From Marmoricola sp. URHB0036 (lineage in GTDB: Bacteria > Actinomycetota > Actinomycetes > Propionibacteriales > Nocardioidaceae), in the NCBI RefSeq assembly GCF_000426045.1, contig NZ_AUEP01000004.1, positions 372,001-436,000 on the forward strand: a stretch of DNA of 64,000 nucleotides, given 5' to 3'. Positions 51,215-59,279 of the stretch are shown piece by piece. The notes under the pieces were generated by a model. It was not told the origin of the DNA. It searched no databases and saw nothing but the letters and a program-made list of their open reading frames with translations. Both the position numbers and the translations under genes were made by a program. Every line of letters starts with the position of its first letter. The first letter of the stretch is position 1.

Positions 51215-52117
51215 ATGAGAACTGTGATGAACCGGAAGGTCATCATGACGTGTGCGCTGACCGGAGCCGGCGACACCGTCGGCAAGTCCGAGCACGTGCC
51301 GGTCACCCCCGAACAGATCGCCGAGTCCGGCATCGCCGCGGCTCGGGCCGGCGCCACCGTGATCCACGTGCACGTGCGCGAGCCCTCGACCGGCAAGGGA
51401 TCACGCGAGGTGTCCTACTATCGCGAGGCAGTCGAGCGCATCCGCGCGAGCGGCGTCGACGTCATCATCAACACCACCGCCGGCATGGGCGGCGACCTGA
51501 TGCTCGACCCGCACGACCCCACCACCTTCGTCGAGGGCACCGACCTGGTCCCCGGGGTCGAGCGCCTCAAGCACGTCGAGGAGGTCATGCCCGACATCTG
51601 CACCCTCGACTGCGGCAGCCTGAACTTCGGCGAGGGCAGCCTGGTCTACGTCAGCACCCCCGACATGCTGCGCGAGGGCGCCAAGCGCATCCAGGAGCTC
51701 GGCGTGCGCTGCGAGATGGAGATCTTCGACACCGGTCATCTGTGGTTCGGCCGACAGCTCGTAGAGGAAGGCCTGATCGACGCGCCGCCGCTGTTCCAGC
51801 TCTGCATGGACATCCCGTACGGCGCTCCGGCCGACCCGTCGCTCCTCGCCGCGATGGTGCAGCAGCTGCCGGAGGGATCGCACTGGGCCTCGTTCGCGCT
51901 GGGCCGGATGCAGATGCCATGGGTGGCCCAGTCGGTGCTGCTCGGCGGTCACGTCCGCGTCGGCCTCGAGGACAACCTCTACCTGAGCAAGGGGGTCCTC
52001 GCGACCAACGCCCAGCTGGTCGAAAAGGCGCGCACCATCATCGAGGCCATGGGCGCCAGCGTGGCCACCCCCGACGAGGCCCGCGAGATGCTCAACCTCA
52101 AGCCGAGGGTCGCATGA
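51215..52117 (+). CDS. beta-keto acid cleavage enzyme (BKACE), probable 3-dehydrocarnitine:acetyl-CoA transferase
   Basis: The 300-residue TIM-barrel protein matches the BKACE/Kce family: [28 protein letters not shown], the metal-binding HVHVRE segment (the two His), [17 protein letters not shown] and the conserved Glu in [14 protein letters not shown] enzymes transfer the acetoacetyl part of a beta-keto acid to or from acetyl-CoA. Next to a carnitine dehydrogenase and a betainyl-CoA thioesterase-like gene, the expected reaction is dehydrocarnitine plus acetyl-CoA to betainyl-CoA plus acetoacetate. The ATG at 51215 follows GGAGG by 8 nt. The next gene overlaps it (ATGA). Confidence 0.9.
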   Translation: MRTVMNRKVIMTCALTGAGDTVGKSEHVPVTPEQIAESGIAAARAGATVIHVHVREPSTGKGSREVSYYREAVERIRASGVDVIINTTAGMGGDLMLDPHDPTTFVEGTDLVPGVERLKHVEEVMPDICTLDCGSLNFGEGSLVYVSTPDMLREGAKRIQELGVRCEMEIFDTGHLWFGRQLVEEGLIDAPPLFQLCMDIPYGAPADPSLLAAMVQQLPEGSHWASFALGRMQMPWVAQSVLLGGHVRVGLEDNLYLSKGVLATNAQLVEKARTIIEAMGASVATPDEAREMLNLKPRVA

Positions 52118-53061
52118 CGACTCCACCTGTGGCTGTCGCCGATGTCCGCACCGTCTGCTGTGCAGGCACCGGCGTCATCGGCGGCGGCTGGGCGGCGTAC
52201 TTCCTGGCCCACGGGTACGACGTGGTCGCCTGGGACCCCGCACCGGGAGCCGAGGAACGACTGCGTCACCTCGTCGACGCCGCCTGGCCGGCGCTGACCG
52301 AGCTCGGCTTGTCGGAGGGCGCCGACCGTTCCCGACTCACCCTCGAGCCCGACCTCGCCACCGCCCTGGCGGGAGCGGAGTTCGTGCAGGAGAGCGCGCC
52401 GGAGGACCTCGACCTCAAGCGCCGACTGCTGGCGGACATCGACGCGGCGGCACCCGAGGGCATCGTGATCTCCTCCTCGACGTCGGGCTACGGCATGAGC
52501 GAGATGTACACCTCGTGCCAGAACCCCGAGCGCCTGGTGGTCGGACATCCGTTCAACCCGCCGTACCTGATCCCGCTGGTCGAAGTGGTCGGCGGCGAGA
52601 AGACCTCCGCCGAGGTGGTCGCGTGGACCTCCGACTTCTTCCGGCATGCCGGCAAGTCGGTGATCACCATGGAGCGCGAGGTCCCGGGCTTCATCGCCAA
52701 CCGGCTGCAGGAGGCACTGTGGCGCGAGGCCCTGCACATGGTGGCCGCGGGTGAGGCCACGGTCGAGCAGATCGACCTGTCCATCACCGACGGGCCGGGG
52801 CTGCGCTGGCCGGTGCAGGGACCGATGCTCACCTTCCACCTCGCCGGTGGCCAGGGCGGGATGGCCCACATGCTCGACCACTTCGGGCCCTCGCTCAAGT
52901 CGCCGTGGACGCGGCTGATCGCGGCCGAGCTCACTCCCGAGCTGCGCGACGCCGTGGTGGCGGGCTGCGACCGGGAGGCTCACGGTCGCACGATCGACGA
53001 CCTCGTCGCCGAGCGCGACGCGGGCGTGATCGCGGTGCTGCGGGCCCTGGGACGCACATGA
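52114..53061 (+). CDS. L-carnitine 3-dehydrogenase-like enzyme
   Basis: The 315-residue protein is a 3-hydroxyacyl-CoA dehydrogenase-family oxidoreductase with the NAD motif [26 protein letters not shown], then [33 protein letters not shown], the catalytic region [20 protein letters not shown] and a helical C-terminal domain with [22 protein letters not shown]. The pattern and length fit L-carnitine dehydrogenase, which oxidises carnitine to 3-dehydrocarnitine with NAD. The upstream BKACE gene and the downstream thioesterase gene complete the known pathway to glycine betaine. ATGA overlaps exist on both sides. Confidence 0.9.
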   Translation: MTTPPVAVADVRTVCCAGTGVIGGGWAAYFLAHGYDVVAWDPAPGAEERLRHLVDAAWPALTELGLSEGADRSRLTLEPDLATALAGAEFVQESAPEDLDLKRRLLADIDAAAPEGIVISSSTSGYGMSEMYTSCQNPERLVVGHPFNPPYLIPLVEVVGGEKTSAEVVAWTSDFFRHAGKSVITMEREVPGFIANRLQEALWREALHMVAAGEATVEQIDLSITDGPGLRWPVQGPMLTFHLAGGQGGMAHMLDHFGPSLKSPWTRLIAAELTPELRDAVVAGCDREAHGRTIDDLVAERDAGVIAVLRALGRT

Positions 53062-53525
53062 GCCAGTCACCCCTGTGCACGTGGTCCGAGCCGGTCCTCG
53101 ACGAGTGGATCGACTACAACGGGCACCTCTCCGAGCCCTACTACGTGCTGGTGCTCGGCCACGCCACCGACGAGGTGATGGACACGATCGGCCTGGGGCC
53201 GGCGTACCGCGAGAGCACGGGTGCCTCGCTGTACACCGTCGAGGCGCACGTCCGCTACCTCGACCAGGTCGGCCCGGGTGCGTTGCTCGAGGCCCGCTCG
53301 TGGGTCATCGGCGCCACCGGCAAGCTGCTGTGGATCTGGCACGAGCTCTGGGCCGGTGGCACCTTGCGGGCCACCGAGGAGATCCTCGGTCTCCACGTCG
53401 ACAGCGGCACGGTGAGCGGCCAGGCCAGCAGCTCCCCCTTCCCCGACGAGGTCGCGGCCCGGATCCAGTCCGCGTTGGTGCCGCCCGGCCCCAACGCGTC
53501 CAGGTCGATCCGCGTCGGCTCATGA
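53058..53525 (+). CDS. hot-dog thioesterase, probable betainyl-CoA thioesterase
   Basis: The 155-residue protein has the 4-hydroxybenzoyl-CoA thioesterase-like hot-dog pattern: LDEWIDYNGHLSEPYYVLVLGHATDEVMDTIGLG, then TVEAHVRYLDQVGPGALLEARSWVIG. In other bacteria this domain is fused to or encoded beside carnitine dehydrogenase and releases glycine betaine from betainyl-CoA. It is translationally coupled to the dehydrogenase upstream and to the formylglycine-generating enzyme downstream. The function is strongly suggested by context; the substrate has not been shown. Confidence 0.87.
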   Translation: MSQSPLCTWSEPVLDEWIDYNGHLSEPYYVLVLGHATDEVMDTIGLGPAYRESTGASLYTVEAHVRYLDQVGPGALLEARSWVIGATGKLLWIWHELWAGGTLRATEEILGLHVDSGTVSGQASSSPFPDEVAARIQSALVPPGPNASRSIRVGS

Positions 53526-54433
53526 GTGCCTGCTGCTCACCCGGCTCGGAGGCGCGCGGACCTGCGCCCGTAGTGACGACTGCCGTCCCGACGACATCGG
53601 TCACCGACTGGTCGCCGGACGCCGGCCTCCGGCTGCTGCCGTTGCGGGGTGGCTCCTTCGCGATGGGTTCCGACGACGCGGACGCCGTGCCGGGCGACGG
53701 TGAGGGTCCGGTCCGCGAGGTCCACATCGAGCCGTTCGCCATCGACGCCCACTGCGTGAGCAACGAGCGCTTCCAGGCCTTCGTGAACGCCACCGCTCAC
53801 GTCACCGACGCCGAGCGGTACGGATGGTCGTTCGTGTTCGAGGGGTTCCTGCCCGCCCGCCTGCGCGACTCCGACCGTGCCGTCGAGGCTCCCTGGTGGG
53901 CAGCGGTCGCGGGTGCCACCTGGCGCGCTCCCGAGGGTCCCGGCAGCGACCTCGACGGCCGCCACGACCACCCCGCGGTGCACGTCTCCTGGAACGACGC
54001 CCTCGCCTACTGCCGCTGGGCCGGGGTCCGGCTGGCCACCGAGGCCGAGTGGGAGTACGCCGCCCGCGGAGGTCTCGAGCAAGCCCGCTACGCCTGGGGC
54101 GACGACCTGCTGCCCGACGGCCGGCACGCCTGCAACATCTGGCAGGGCAGCTTCCCCGTCACGAACACCCTCGAGGACGGCTGGTTCGGCACCGCGCCGG
54201 TGGACGCCTTCGAGCCCAACGGCCTCGGGCTGTTCAACGTCGCCGGCAACGTCTGGGAGTGGACCGCCGACGCGTGGTCGGTGGCCGAGGCGACCGACCC
54301 CGGCGCCCGAGTCATCCGGGGCGGCTCGTACCTCTGCCACGCGTCGTACTGCAACCGCTACCGGGTCGCCGCCCGCACCTTGAGCACCCCGGACTCCTCG
54401 ACCGGCCACCAGGGCTTCCGCGTCGCCCTGTGA
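53522..54433 (+). CDS. formylglycine-generating enzyme (sulfatase-activating)
   Basis: The 303-residue protein has the FGE-sulfatase fold: LLPLRGGSFAMGSDD, VHIEPFAIDAHCVSNERFQAFVNAT, HPAVHVSWNDALAYCRWAGVRLATEAEWEYAARGG and GLFNVAGNVWEWTADAW. The active-site segment GGSYLCHASYCNRYRVAAR places the catalytic pair at Cys272 and Cys277, as I recall for the Streptomyces enzyme. It oxidises the Cys of a C-x-P-x-R motif to formylglycine; the obvious client is the sulfatase encoded at 41.5-43.8 kb (Cys94). It is the last gene of the carnitine-type operon (ATGA overlap), so sulfatase activation appears to be switched on together with substrate uptake. The N-terminus is rich in Cys and Pro, as in actinobacterial relatives. 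Confidence 0.94.
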   Translation: MSACCSPGSEARGPAPVVTTAVPTTSVTDWSPDAGLRLLPLRGGSFAMGSDDADAVPGDGEGPVREVHIEPFAIDAHCVSNERFQAFVNATAHVTDAERYGWSFVFEGFLPARLRDSDRAVEAPWWAAVAGATWRAPEGPGSDLDGRHDHPAVHVSWNDALAYCRWAGVRLATEAEWEYAARGGLEQARYAWGDDLLPDGRHACNIWQGSFPVTNTLEDGWFGTAPVDAFEPNGLGLFNVAGNVWEWTADAWSVAEATDPGARVIRGGSYLCHASYCNRYRVAARTLSTPDSSTGHQGFRVAL

Positions 54434-54439
54434 CCTCCG

Positions 54440-54731
54440 TCAGAACGCGGTGTCGTTCGAGCTGTTCACCGCTGCGAAGAAGATCACGACGTAGATGACG
54501 CAGCACGAGCGTGAGCGCCCCGCAGACGATGCCGATGAAGGGGATCCAGCAGAGGAACAGCCCGATCAGCCCCGACACGAGCGAGGTCACCGGAGCGAGG
54601 CTGGTGTTGTTCGAGTTGTCGGCGTTCACGACGTAGATCGGCTGCTGCGCACCCGTCGACGGCGCTCCTGCCCCTGCTCCGACGAGTATCCCGAGGGCGG
54701 CGCCTGCGAAGCAGCGGTCACGGGGATCCAC
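54440..54731 (-). pseudogene. decayed DUF4190-like small membrane protein gene
   Basis: On the minus strand one frame reads QQPIYVVNADNSNN, then SLVSGLIGLFLCWIPFIGIVCGAL, a typical first helix. A different frame then gives CVIYVVIFFAAVNSS up to a TGA at 54440-54442, a typical last helix. The two frames do not join (292 nt), and the middle part expected between the helices is absent, so an internal deletion with frameshift is likely. An upstream ATG at 54801 with a ribosome site opens only 18 codons. Confidence 0.65.
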
Positions 54732-54848
54732 TGGAGGTCGGTCGTCAGGACTTAGCCGTCACGACGTCGCCGCGCTTGTACGGAGTCGGTCCTTCAGTCA
54801 TGCGTCGGCTCCCCGGTGAGGTCTGTGATGGCACCGGCACATTTCACG

Positions 54849-54938
54849 GTGCGCGGCCGCCTGACCGGTAATCCGTCGGCACGGCAGCGTCCCGACAACT
54901 CTTCGACAGGCAGCCAGGGCTTCCGCATCGCCTTGTGA
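54849..54938 (+). pseudogene. 3' fragment of a second formylglycine-generating-enzyme-like gene
   Basis: The frame ending at the TGA 54936-54938 reads RPDNSSTGSQGFRIAL, closely similar to the C-terminus of the intact enzyme about 500 bp upstream (TPDSSTGHQGFRVAL). The DNA is also alike around CAGGGCTTCCGC. Only about 30 codons remain and no upstream domain is visible, so it is a remnant of a duplicate or related FGE domain gene. From 54940 to 55098 I see nothing else. Confidence 0.65.
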
Positions 54939-55098
54939 CTCGGTCGCCCGGCCGAGGGCATCAACGCCGCCGTTTGGTGTCACCTGGTGGCTGCAAGCCG
55001 CGGCGTATCGGATCCATGCGGCTTCCCAGAGCGCGTCACGGAGCGCGGATCAGGCACTCACTTTGGGCCGCACCAGCCGAGCAGAGCGCTCGAGCGCC

Positions 55099-55146
55099 TT
55101 GACGGAACGTTCCAACAACCGCGTGTTTGTTGGAACGTACCGTCAA
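55099..55146. repeat. 20-bp imperfect inverted repeat resembling a pair of TetR-type operators
   Basis: The left arm TTGACGGAACGTTCCAACAA (55099-55118) and the right arm (55127-55146) are reverse complements except for one A/A mismatch, with an 8-nt spacer. The left arm contains the palindrome GGAACGTTCC. No regulator gene is adjacent. It precedes the small membrane protein gene by about 110 bp. Confidence 0.65.
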
Positions 55147-55257
55147 CGTGGACGGAGTGTGCGTGCCGGATCTGGGCACGACCGCACGGTCAGCGGCATG
55201 AGAGTCCGTCTTCACGTTCGATGCCTGTCACGAAGCCCTTGGGTGACACTCGTGCGC

Positions 55258-55500
55258 ATGTCTTCCGAGTCGAGCACGGTGCTTACCTTCGTGGTGGGCG
55301 CGGCATTGACGCTGCTCTGGCTGGCAGCCCTTGTCCAAGCATGGCGGATGTCAGACGCTGCGTTCGCCTCGCAGCGGGAGCGCGAAGTCGTGTTCGTCGC
55401 GATGGTGATCTTCGGGTGGCTAGCGGCCGTGGTGTGGTTCGTCTGGTACCGGCGGCAACTGCAGGACGAGCTCAATCGAAAGAGCCTGGTCGACCTGTAG
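55258..55500 (+). CDS. small two-helix membrane protein of unknown function
   Basis: The 80-residue product has two hydrophobic segments (VLTFVVGAALTLLWLAALVQAW and VVFVAMVIFGWLAAVVWFVWY) with an acidic-basic loop between them and a charged tail. This is the pattern of small actinobacterial integral membrane proteins with PLDc_N-like topology. The ATG at 55258 follows an in-frame GTG at 55252; neither has a strong ribosome site. No function can be assigned. Confidence 0.6.
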   Translation: MSSESSTVLTFVVGAALTLLWLAALVQAWRMSDAAFASQREREVVFVAMVIFGWLAAVVWFVWYRRQLQDELNRKSLVDL

Positions 55501-55514
55501 CCGCGGAGCTTTGC

Positions 55515-56010
55515 CATCGGCATGACCGAGCGGATCGCGGCATGTCAGGACGAATGGCAAACCGACGGTCACCCGCACCGACGTGCGGCAAGATGGGCGA
55601 ACCAGGTTCGTAGCGAGCTGGGGGCAGTGGGGGTCTGATGGATCGGAAACGCTGGTGGTGGCTCGTGTCGGCTCTGATCGCTGCCGCGTTGTTGGTCGGC
55701 GTCGCTGCTCAGTTGGCATACGTCCATTCGGGGACGGGCCATTGGGGGCTCTCTGTCTCGGCGGCCGAAGCACCTTCGCGTGTGCAATATGACGGGCGCT
55801 ACTACGACCAGGGCGACCGCGCGAAGGTGCCTCACGACGCGGTGCGTCGCGGTCACACCGACAGTGGAGCCAGCGTGTTCAAGCCCGCCGGCGATGAGAA
55901 GACCTTGTCGGTCATCATCTACGTCACCACAGGTGACAAGGCGTGGAAGTACGGCATCGTCGGCGGCCCATAAGTCACTCGTTCATCGGCATGCCCGCGC
56001 GGATTTCGGC
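55515..56010 (+). repeat. 27-bp direct repeat downstream of two small genes
   Basis: CATCGGCATG(A/C)CCG(A/C)GCGGAT plus CGGC occurs at 55515-55541 and again at 55984-56010 with 4 differences in 27. Each copy lies 10-15 bp after the stop of a small membrane-type protein gene. This suggests that the two gene units share an old duplicated 3' module. Confidence 0.5.
55638..55973 (+). CDS. small membrane-anchored or secreted protein of unknown function
   Basis: The 111-residue product starts MDRKRWWWLVSALIAAALLVGVAAQ, a signal anchor or uncleaved signal. A soluble domain rich in Tyr, Asp and Gly follows (SRVQYDGRYYDQGDRAKVPHDAVRRG ... SVIIYVTTGDKAWKYGIVGG). No family is recognised. The ATG at 55638 and coding bias support a real gene. 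Confidence 0.6.
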   Translation: MDRKRWWWLVSALIAAALLVGVAAQLAYVHSGTGHWGLSVSAAEAPSRVQYDGRYYDQGDRAKVPHDAVRRGHTDSGASVFKPAGDEKTLSVIIYVTTGDKAWKYGIVGGP

Positions 56011-56290
56011 CAATGGTTGGGTCGTGCTCGCGAGCTCCCGTGTGTCATGCGCCTGGCGCTCTCGAAAGAGCGCTCCTGTGACACGAGGCTGCACCTCGAC
56101 CACCACGAGTTGAGTTGGGTGTTCATCGGCCCTGCTGAAGGGTGCCCGGGCGCGTACCAGTGAGGCGCCGCACCGACCCAGGCATGACCGGACGAAACGC
56201 GGCGAGGGGGTGTTGCACGCAAGAGTTGTGTCACAGAAGGACTGGCCACCATTCGTATGACTCAAAGCACGTCCGGCCAGCGGGGTGCGG
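55974..56290. other. gap without a supportable gene
   Basis: A minus-strand frame is open through most of this stretch but has Cys- and Thr-rich, low-complexity content and no ribosome site. The only feature I see is the second copy of the short direct repeat at its start. Confidence 0.5.
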
Positions 56291-56632
56291 TCAGTGCTTC
56301 CGCGGGGCGTCGATCACGCCGGTGACGGTCAGCACGATCAGGACGATGCTCATGGCACAGCTGAGGATGCCGAGTACGACGCCGGAGGTGGCGAGCCGCA
56401 TACCTCCCTGGAGCCCGGCACTGGCCGCGATCTCGGCCCGTGCCACGCGGCCCAGCACGATGGCGGGCACGCCCATGACGATCCCGATCCCGCAGCAGAA
56501 GAGACCCAGGAACACGGCGGCGATGCCGAGCACCAGTGACGAGGTTGCCTTCCCGTTGGTGACCCGCCGGGCCGGATCGTTCCCCGCGGGTGGCTCCTCG
56601 GGGTTCGAGGACGACGCATAGCTCCTGGACAT
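56291..56632 (-). CDS. DUF4190 domain membrane protein
   Basis: The 113-residue protein has a polar N-terminus (about 28 residues) and the DUF4190 pair of helices: SSLVLGIAAVFLGLFCCGIGIVMGVPAIVLGRVARAE, then GGMRLATSGVVLGILSCAMSIVLIVLTVTGVI. The linker GRVARAEI...G is typical. The function of the family is unknown. It is an intact example of the family whose remnant lies at 54.4-54.7 kb. It starts 9 bp after the polyprenyl synthase gene ends, on the same strand. Confidence 0.85.
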   Translation of the reverse strand: MSRSYASSSNPEEPPAGNDPARRVTNGKATSSLVLGIAAVFLGLFCCGIGIVMGVPAIVLGRVARAEIAASAGLQGGMRLATSGVVLGILSCAMSIVLIVLTVTGVIDAPRKH

Positions 56633-56641
56633 CGATCGAGG

Positions 56642-57634
56642 TCAGCTCGAGCGGGTCGCGACCGCGTCGGCGAAGGCCTCGAGGGCCGTGCGCACCGTGC
56701 TCTCGGGAAGGACCTTGAGCAGGCCCTTGGCCTCGGCCGCCAGGGACACCACGTAGGCGCGCGCCTCGGCCATCGCCGGGTGGACGCGCAGCAGGGCGAG
56801 CGCCTCGGCGTGGGGGGCGTCCTCGGTCAGGTCGGAGCCGAGCAGCTCGAGCAGCCGCGCGTCCGCCGGGTCGGTCGAGCGCTGGGCGATCAGCACGGGC
56901 AGCGTCGGCACACCCTCGCGGAGGTCGGTACCGGGTGTCTTGCCCGAGTCCTCGGTCTCGGAGACGATGTCGAGGATGTCGTCGGAGAGCTGGAAGGCCA
57001 CACCGACCTTCTCGCCGTACTCCGTGAGCGCCTCGACGACGTCGGTCGGTGCGTCGGCGAACATCGCGCCGTAGCGGGCCGAGGTCGCGATCAGCGAACC
57101 GGTCTTGCCGGCCACGACGCGCAGGTAGTGCTCGAGCGGGTCCTGGTCGTCCTGCGGTCCGAGGGTCTCCAGGATCTGTCCCTCGACCAGGCGGGTGAAG
57201 GTGCGGGCCTGGAGCCGGACGGCCTCGGGTCCGAGGTCGGCGGTCAGCTCGGAGGACTTCGAGAACAGGAAGTCACCGGTCAGGATCGCGACGTGGTTGT
57301 CCCAGCGGGCGTTGGCCGAGGCGGCACCGCGGCGCAGGTCGGCCTCGTCCATGACGTCGTCGTGGTAGAGCGACGCGAGGTGGGTCAGCTCGACCACGCA
57401 CGCCGAGGTGAGCACGCCAGGAGCACCGGCGTCCCCGGTCTCGGCGGCCAGGAGCACGAGCAACGGCCGGAACCGCCGGCCACCTGCCTCCATCAGGTGC
57501 CGCGCCGCCCGGGTCACGAAAGGCGCCTCGCTCTCGACGTGGTGGAGGAGCGCGTCCTCGACCTCGGCCATGCGGGCGCGCAGGCGCGCCTCGAGGTCGT
57601 CGTCGAGGATCGGCACGGCGAGTGCGGAGGTCAT
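56642..57634 (-). CDS. polyprenyl diphosphate synthase (menaquinone side chain)
   Basis: The 330-residue enzyme has GGRRFRPLLVLLAAE, the first aspartate-rich motif in LYHDDVMDEADLRRG, GKTGSLIATSARYGAM and the second aspartate motif in AFQLSDDILDIV. It is a long-chain trans-polyprenyl diphosphate synthase that condenses isopentenyl units onto an allylic primer. Its place directly after nuoN is typical for actinobacteria and suggests the product is the menaquinone side chain used by complex I. The ATG at 57634 is chosen; the longer frame to 57667 lacks conserved sequence. Confidence 0.92.
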   Translation of the reverse strand: MTSALAVPILDDDLEARLRARMAEVEDALLHHVESEAPFVTRAARHLMEAGGRRFRPLLVLLAAETGDAGAPGVLTSACVVELTHLASLYHDDVMDEADLRRGAASANARWDNHVAILTGDFLFSKSSELTADLGPEAVRLQARTFTRLVEGQILETLGPQDDQDPLEHYLRVVAGKTGSLIATSARYGAMFADAPTDVVEALTEYGEKVGVAFQLSDDILDIVSETEDSGKTPGTDLREGVPTLPVLIAQRSTDPADARLLELLGSDLTEDAPHAEALALLRVHPAMAEARAYVVSLAAEAKGLLKVLPESTVRTALEAFADAVATRSS

Positions 57635-57686
57635 GCGGAGTCCCGGGTGGTCGGGTACGACGCGCACGGGCGTCGTACGGAGTGGC

Positions 57687-59279
57687 TCACCTGATGAATA
57701 CTCCCACGCGACCGAGGAGGTCGATGAGGGCGCCCGGGACCAGGCCCAGGAGCAGGGTGACCGCCACGCCGACCGCGATGACCGTCCCGGTCAGCACGCT
57801 CGGGGTGGTGACGCTCGGGCCCTCGCCGATCGGCTCGGCGAAGAACATCAGCACGATCACACGGACGTAGAAGTACGCCGCCACCGCCGACATCAGCACC
57901 GCCACGACCACCACCGGCCACGCCCCGGCCGACATGGCGGCTGCGAACACGGCCCACTTGCCGGTGAAGCCGCTGGTCAGCGGGATGCCGGCCATCGCCA
58001 GCAGCAGGAACGCGAACAGGCCCGCCACCAGGGGCGACTCCTTGCCCAGTCCCTGCCAGCGCGACAGGTGGGTGGCCTCGCCACCGGCGTCGCGGACGAC
58101 CGTGACCAGGGCGAAGGCCGCGAGGGTCGTGAAGCCGTAGGTGGTCAGGTAGAACAGCACGGCCGAGACACCGGTGAGGCTGCCGCCGGCGACCTCGTTG
58201 AGCGACCGGATGCCGAGGAAGCCGGTGAGGATGAAGCCCGCGTGCGCGATCGAGGAGTAGGCCAGCATCCGCTTGATGTCGGTCTGGGTCAGCGCCAGCA
58301 CCGAGCCGACCACCATGGTCAGGATCGCGACCACCCAGATCATCGGCGTCCAGTCGGTGCGGTTGGCGCCGAAGGCGACGTAGAACAGCCGCAGCAGTGC
58401 ACCGAACGCGGCCACCTTGGTGGCGGCCGCCATGAACGCGGTCACGGCCGTCGGAGCGCCCTGGTAGACGTCCGGAGTCCAGGCGTGGAACGGCGCGGCG
58501 CCGATCTTGAACAGCAGGCCGACCGAGAGCATGGCGATACCGCCGAGCAGCAGCCCTTCGCTGCCGGTCGAGCTGACCACCGCCTGCGCGATCTCGGCGA
58601 ATCCCATCGAGCCGGCGTACCCGTAGACCAGCGCGATGCCGTAGACGAAGAACCCGGAGCTGAAGGCGCCGAGCAGGAAGTACTTCATCGCGGCTTCCTG
58701 GCTCAGCAGCCGCCGGCGACGGGCGAGGCCGCAGAGCAGGTACAGCGGCAGCGACAGCACCTCGAGCGCGACGAACATCGTGAGCAGGTCGTTGGACGCC
58801 GGGAACATCAGCATGCCGCCGACGGCGAACAGCATCAGCGGGAAGACCTCGGTGTGCTCGAGGCCCCTCGTCGAGGCCTCGCGCTCCGCCTCGGTGCCGG
58901 GCAGCGCCGCGGCCTGGCCGGCGAAGGAGAGTACGCCGCCCTCGAGGTGGCGTTCGGCGAAGAGCAGCACGCTGAGCACCGCGAGCACCAGGATCAGCAA
59001 CCAGCAGAACAGCGCCGGTCCGTCCACGGCCAGCGCACCCTCGGCCACCACCTTGCCGGACTTCGGCGAGTCCGAGCCCGGGTTCAGGTCGAGGAAAACC
59101 ATCACCGAGGTGACGATCGCGGCGAGCAGCCCGAGCAGGGCGAGCACGACCTGGACGCCGTAGCGGCGGCGACGCGGGACGAAGGCCTCGACGAGTACGC
59201 CGAGCACAGCGACGCCGAGCACGATCAGGATCGGCGAGACCTGGAAGTACTCGATCTTCGGGGCGTCGAAGCCGTTCAC
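57687..59279 (-). CDS. nuoN: NADH-quinone oxidoreductase subunit N
   Basis: The 530-residue antiporter-like subunit has about 14 membrane helices. The proton_antipo_M core includes LLFKIGAAPFHAWTPDVYQGAPTAVTAFMAAATKVAAFG and MLAYSSIAHAGFILTG, with the helix-breaking prolines and lysines that form the proton path. It is part of the membrane arm of complex I. It overlaps nuoM by 4 bp. Confidence 0.97.
   Translation of the reverse strand: MNGFDAPKIEYFQVSPILIVLGVAVLGVLVEAFVPRRRRYGVQVVLALLGLLAAIVTSVMVFLDLNPGSDSPKSGKVVAEGALAVDGPALFCWLLILVLAVLSVLLFAERHLEGGVLSFAGQAAALPGTEAEREASTRGLEHTEVFPLMLFAVGGMLMFPASNDLLTMFVALEVLSLPLYLLCGLARRRRLLSQEAAMKYFLLGAFSSGFFVYGIALVYGYAGSMGFAEIAQAVVSSTGSEGLLLGGIAMLSVGLLFKIGAAPFHAWTPDVYQGAPTAVTAFMAAATKVAAFGALLRLFYVAFGANRTDWTPMIWVVAILTMVVGSVLALTQTDIKRMLAYSSIAHAGFILTGFLGIRSLNEVAGGSLTGVSAVLFYLTTYGFTTLAAFALVTVVRDAGGEATHLSRWQGLGKESPLVAGLFAFLLLAMAGIPLTSGFTGKWAVFAAAMSAGAWPVVVVAVLMSAVAAYFYVRVIVLMFFAEPIGEGPSVTTPSVLTGTVIAVGVAVTLLLGLVPGALIDLLGRVGVFIR

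Noticed and set aside
54745-54801. 18-codon ORF (MTEGPTPYKRGDVV...) with a fair ribosome site
   Set aside because: Too short and without a recognisable pattern; probably the truncated start of the decayed gene next to it.
55975-56265. Minus-strand 96-codon frame
   Set aside because: No ribosome site, unusual composition and no similarity that I recognise.
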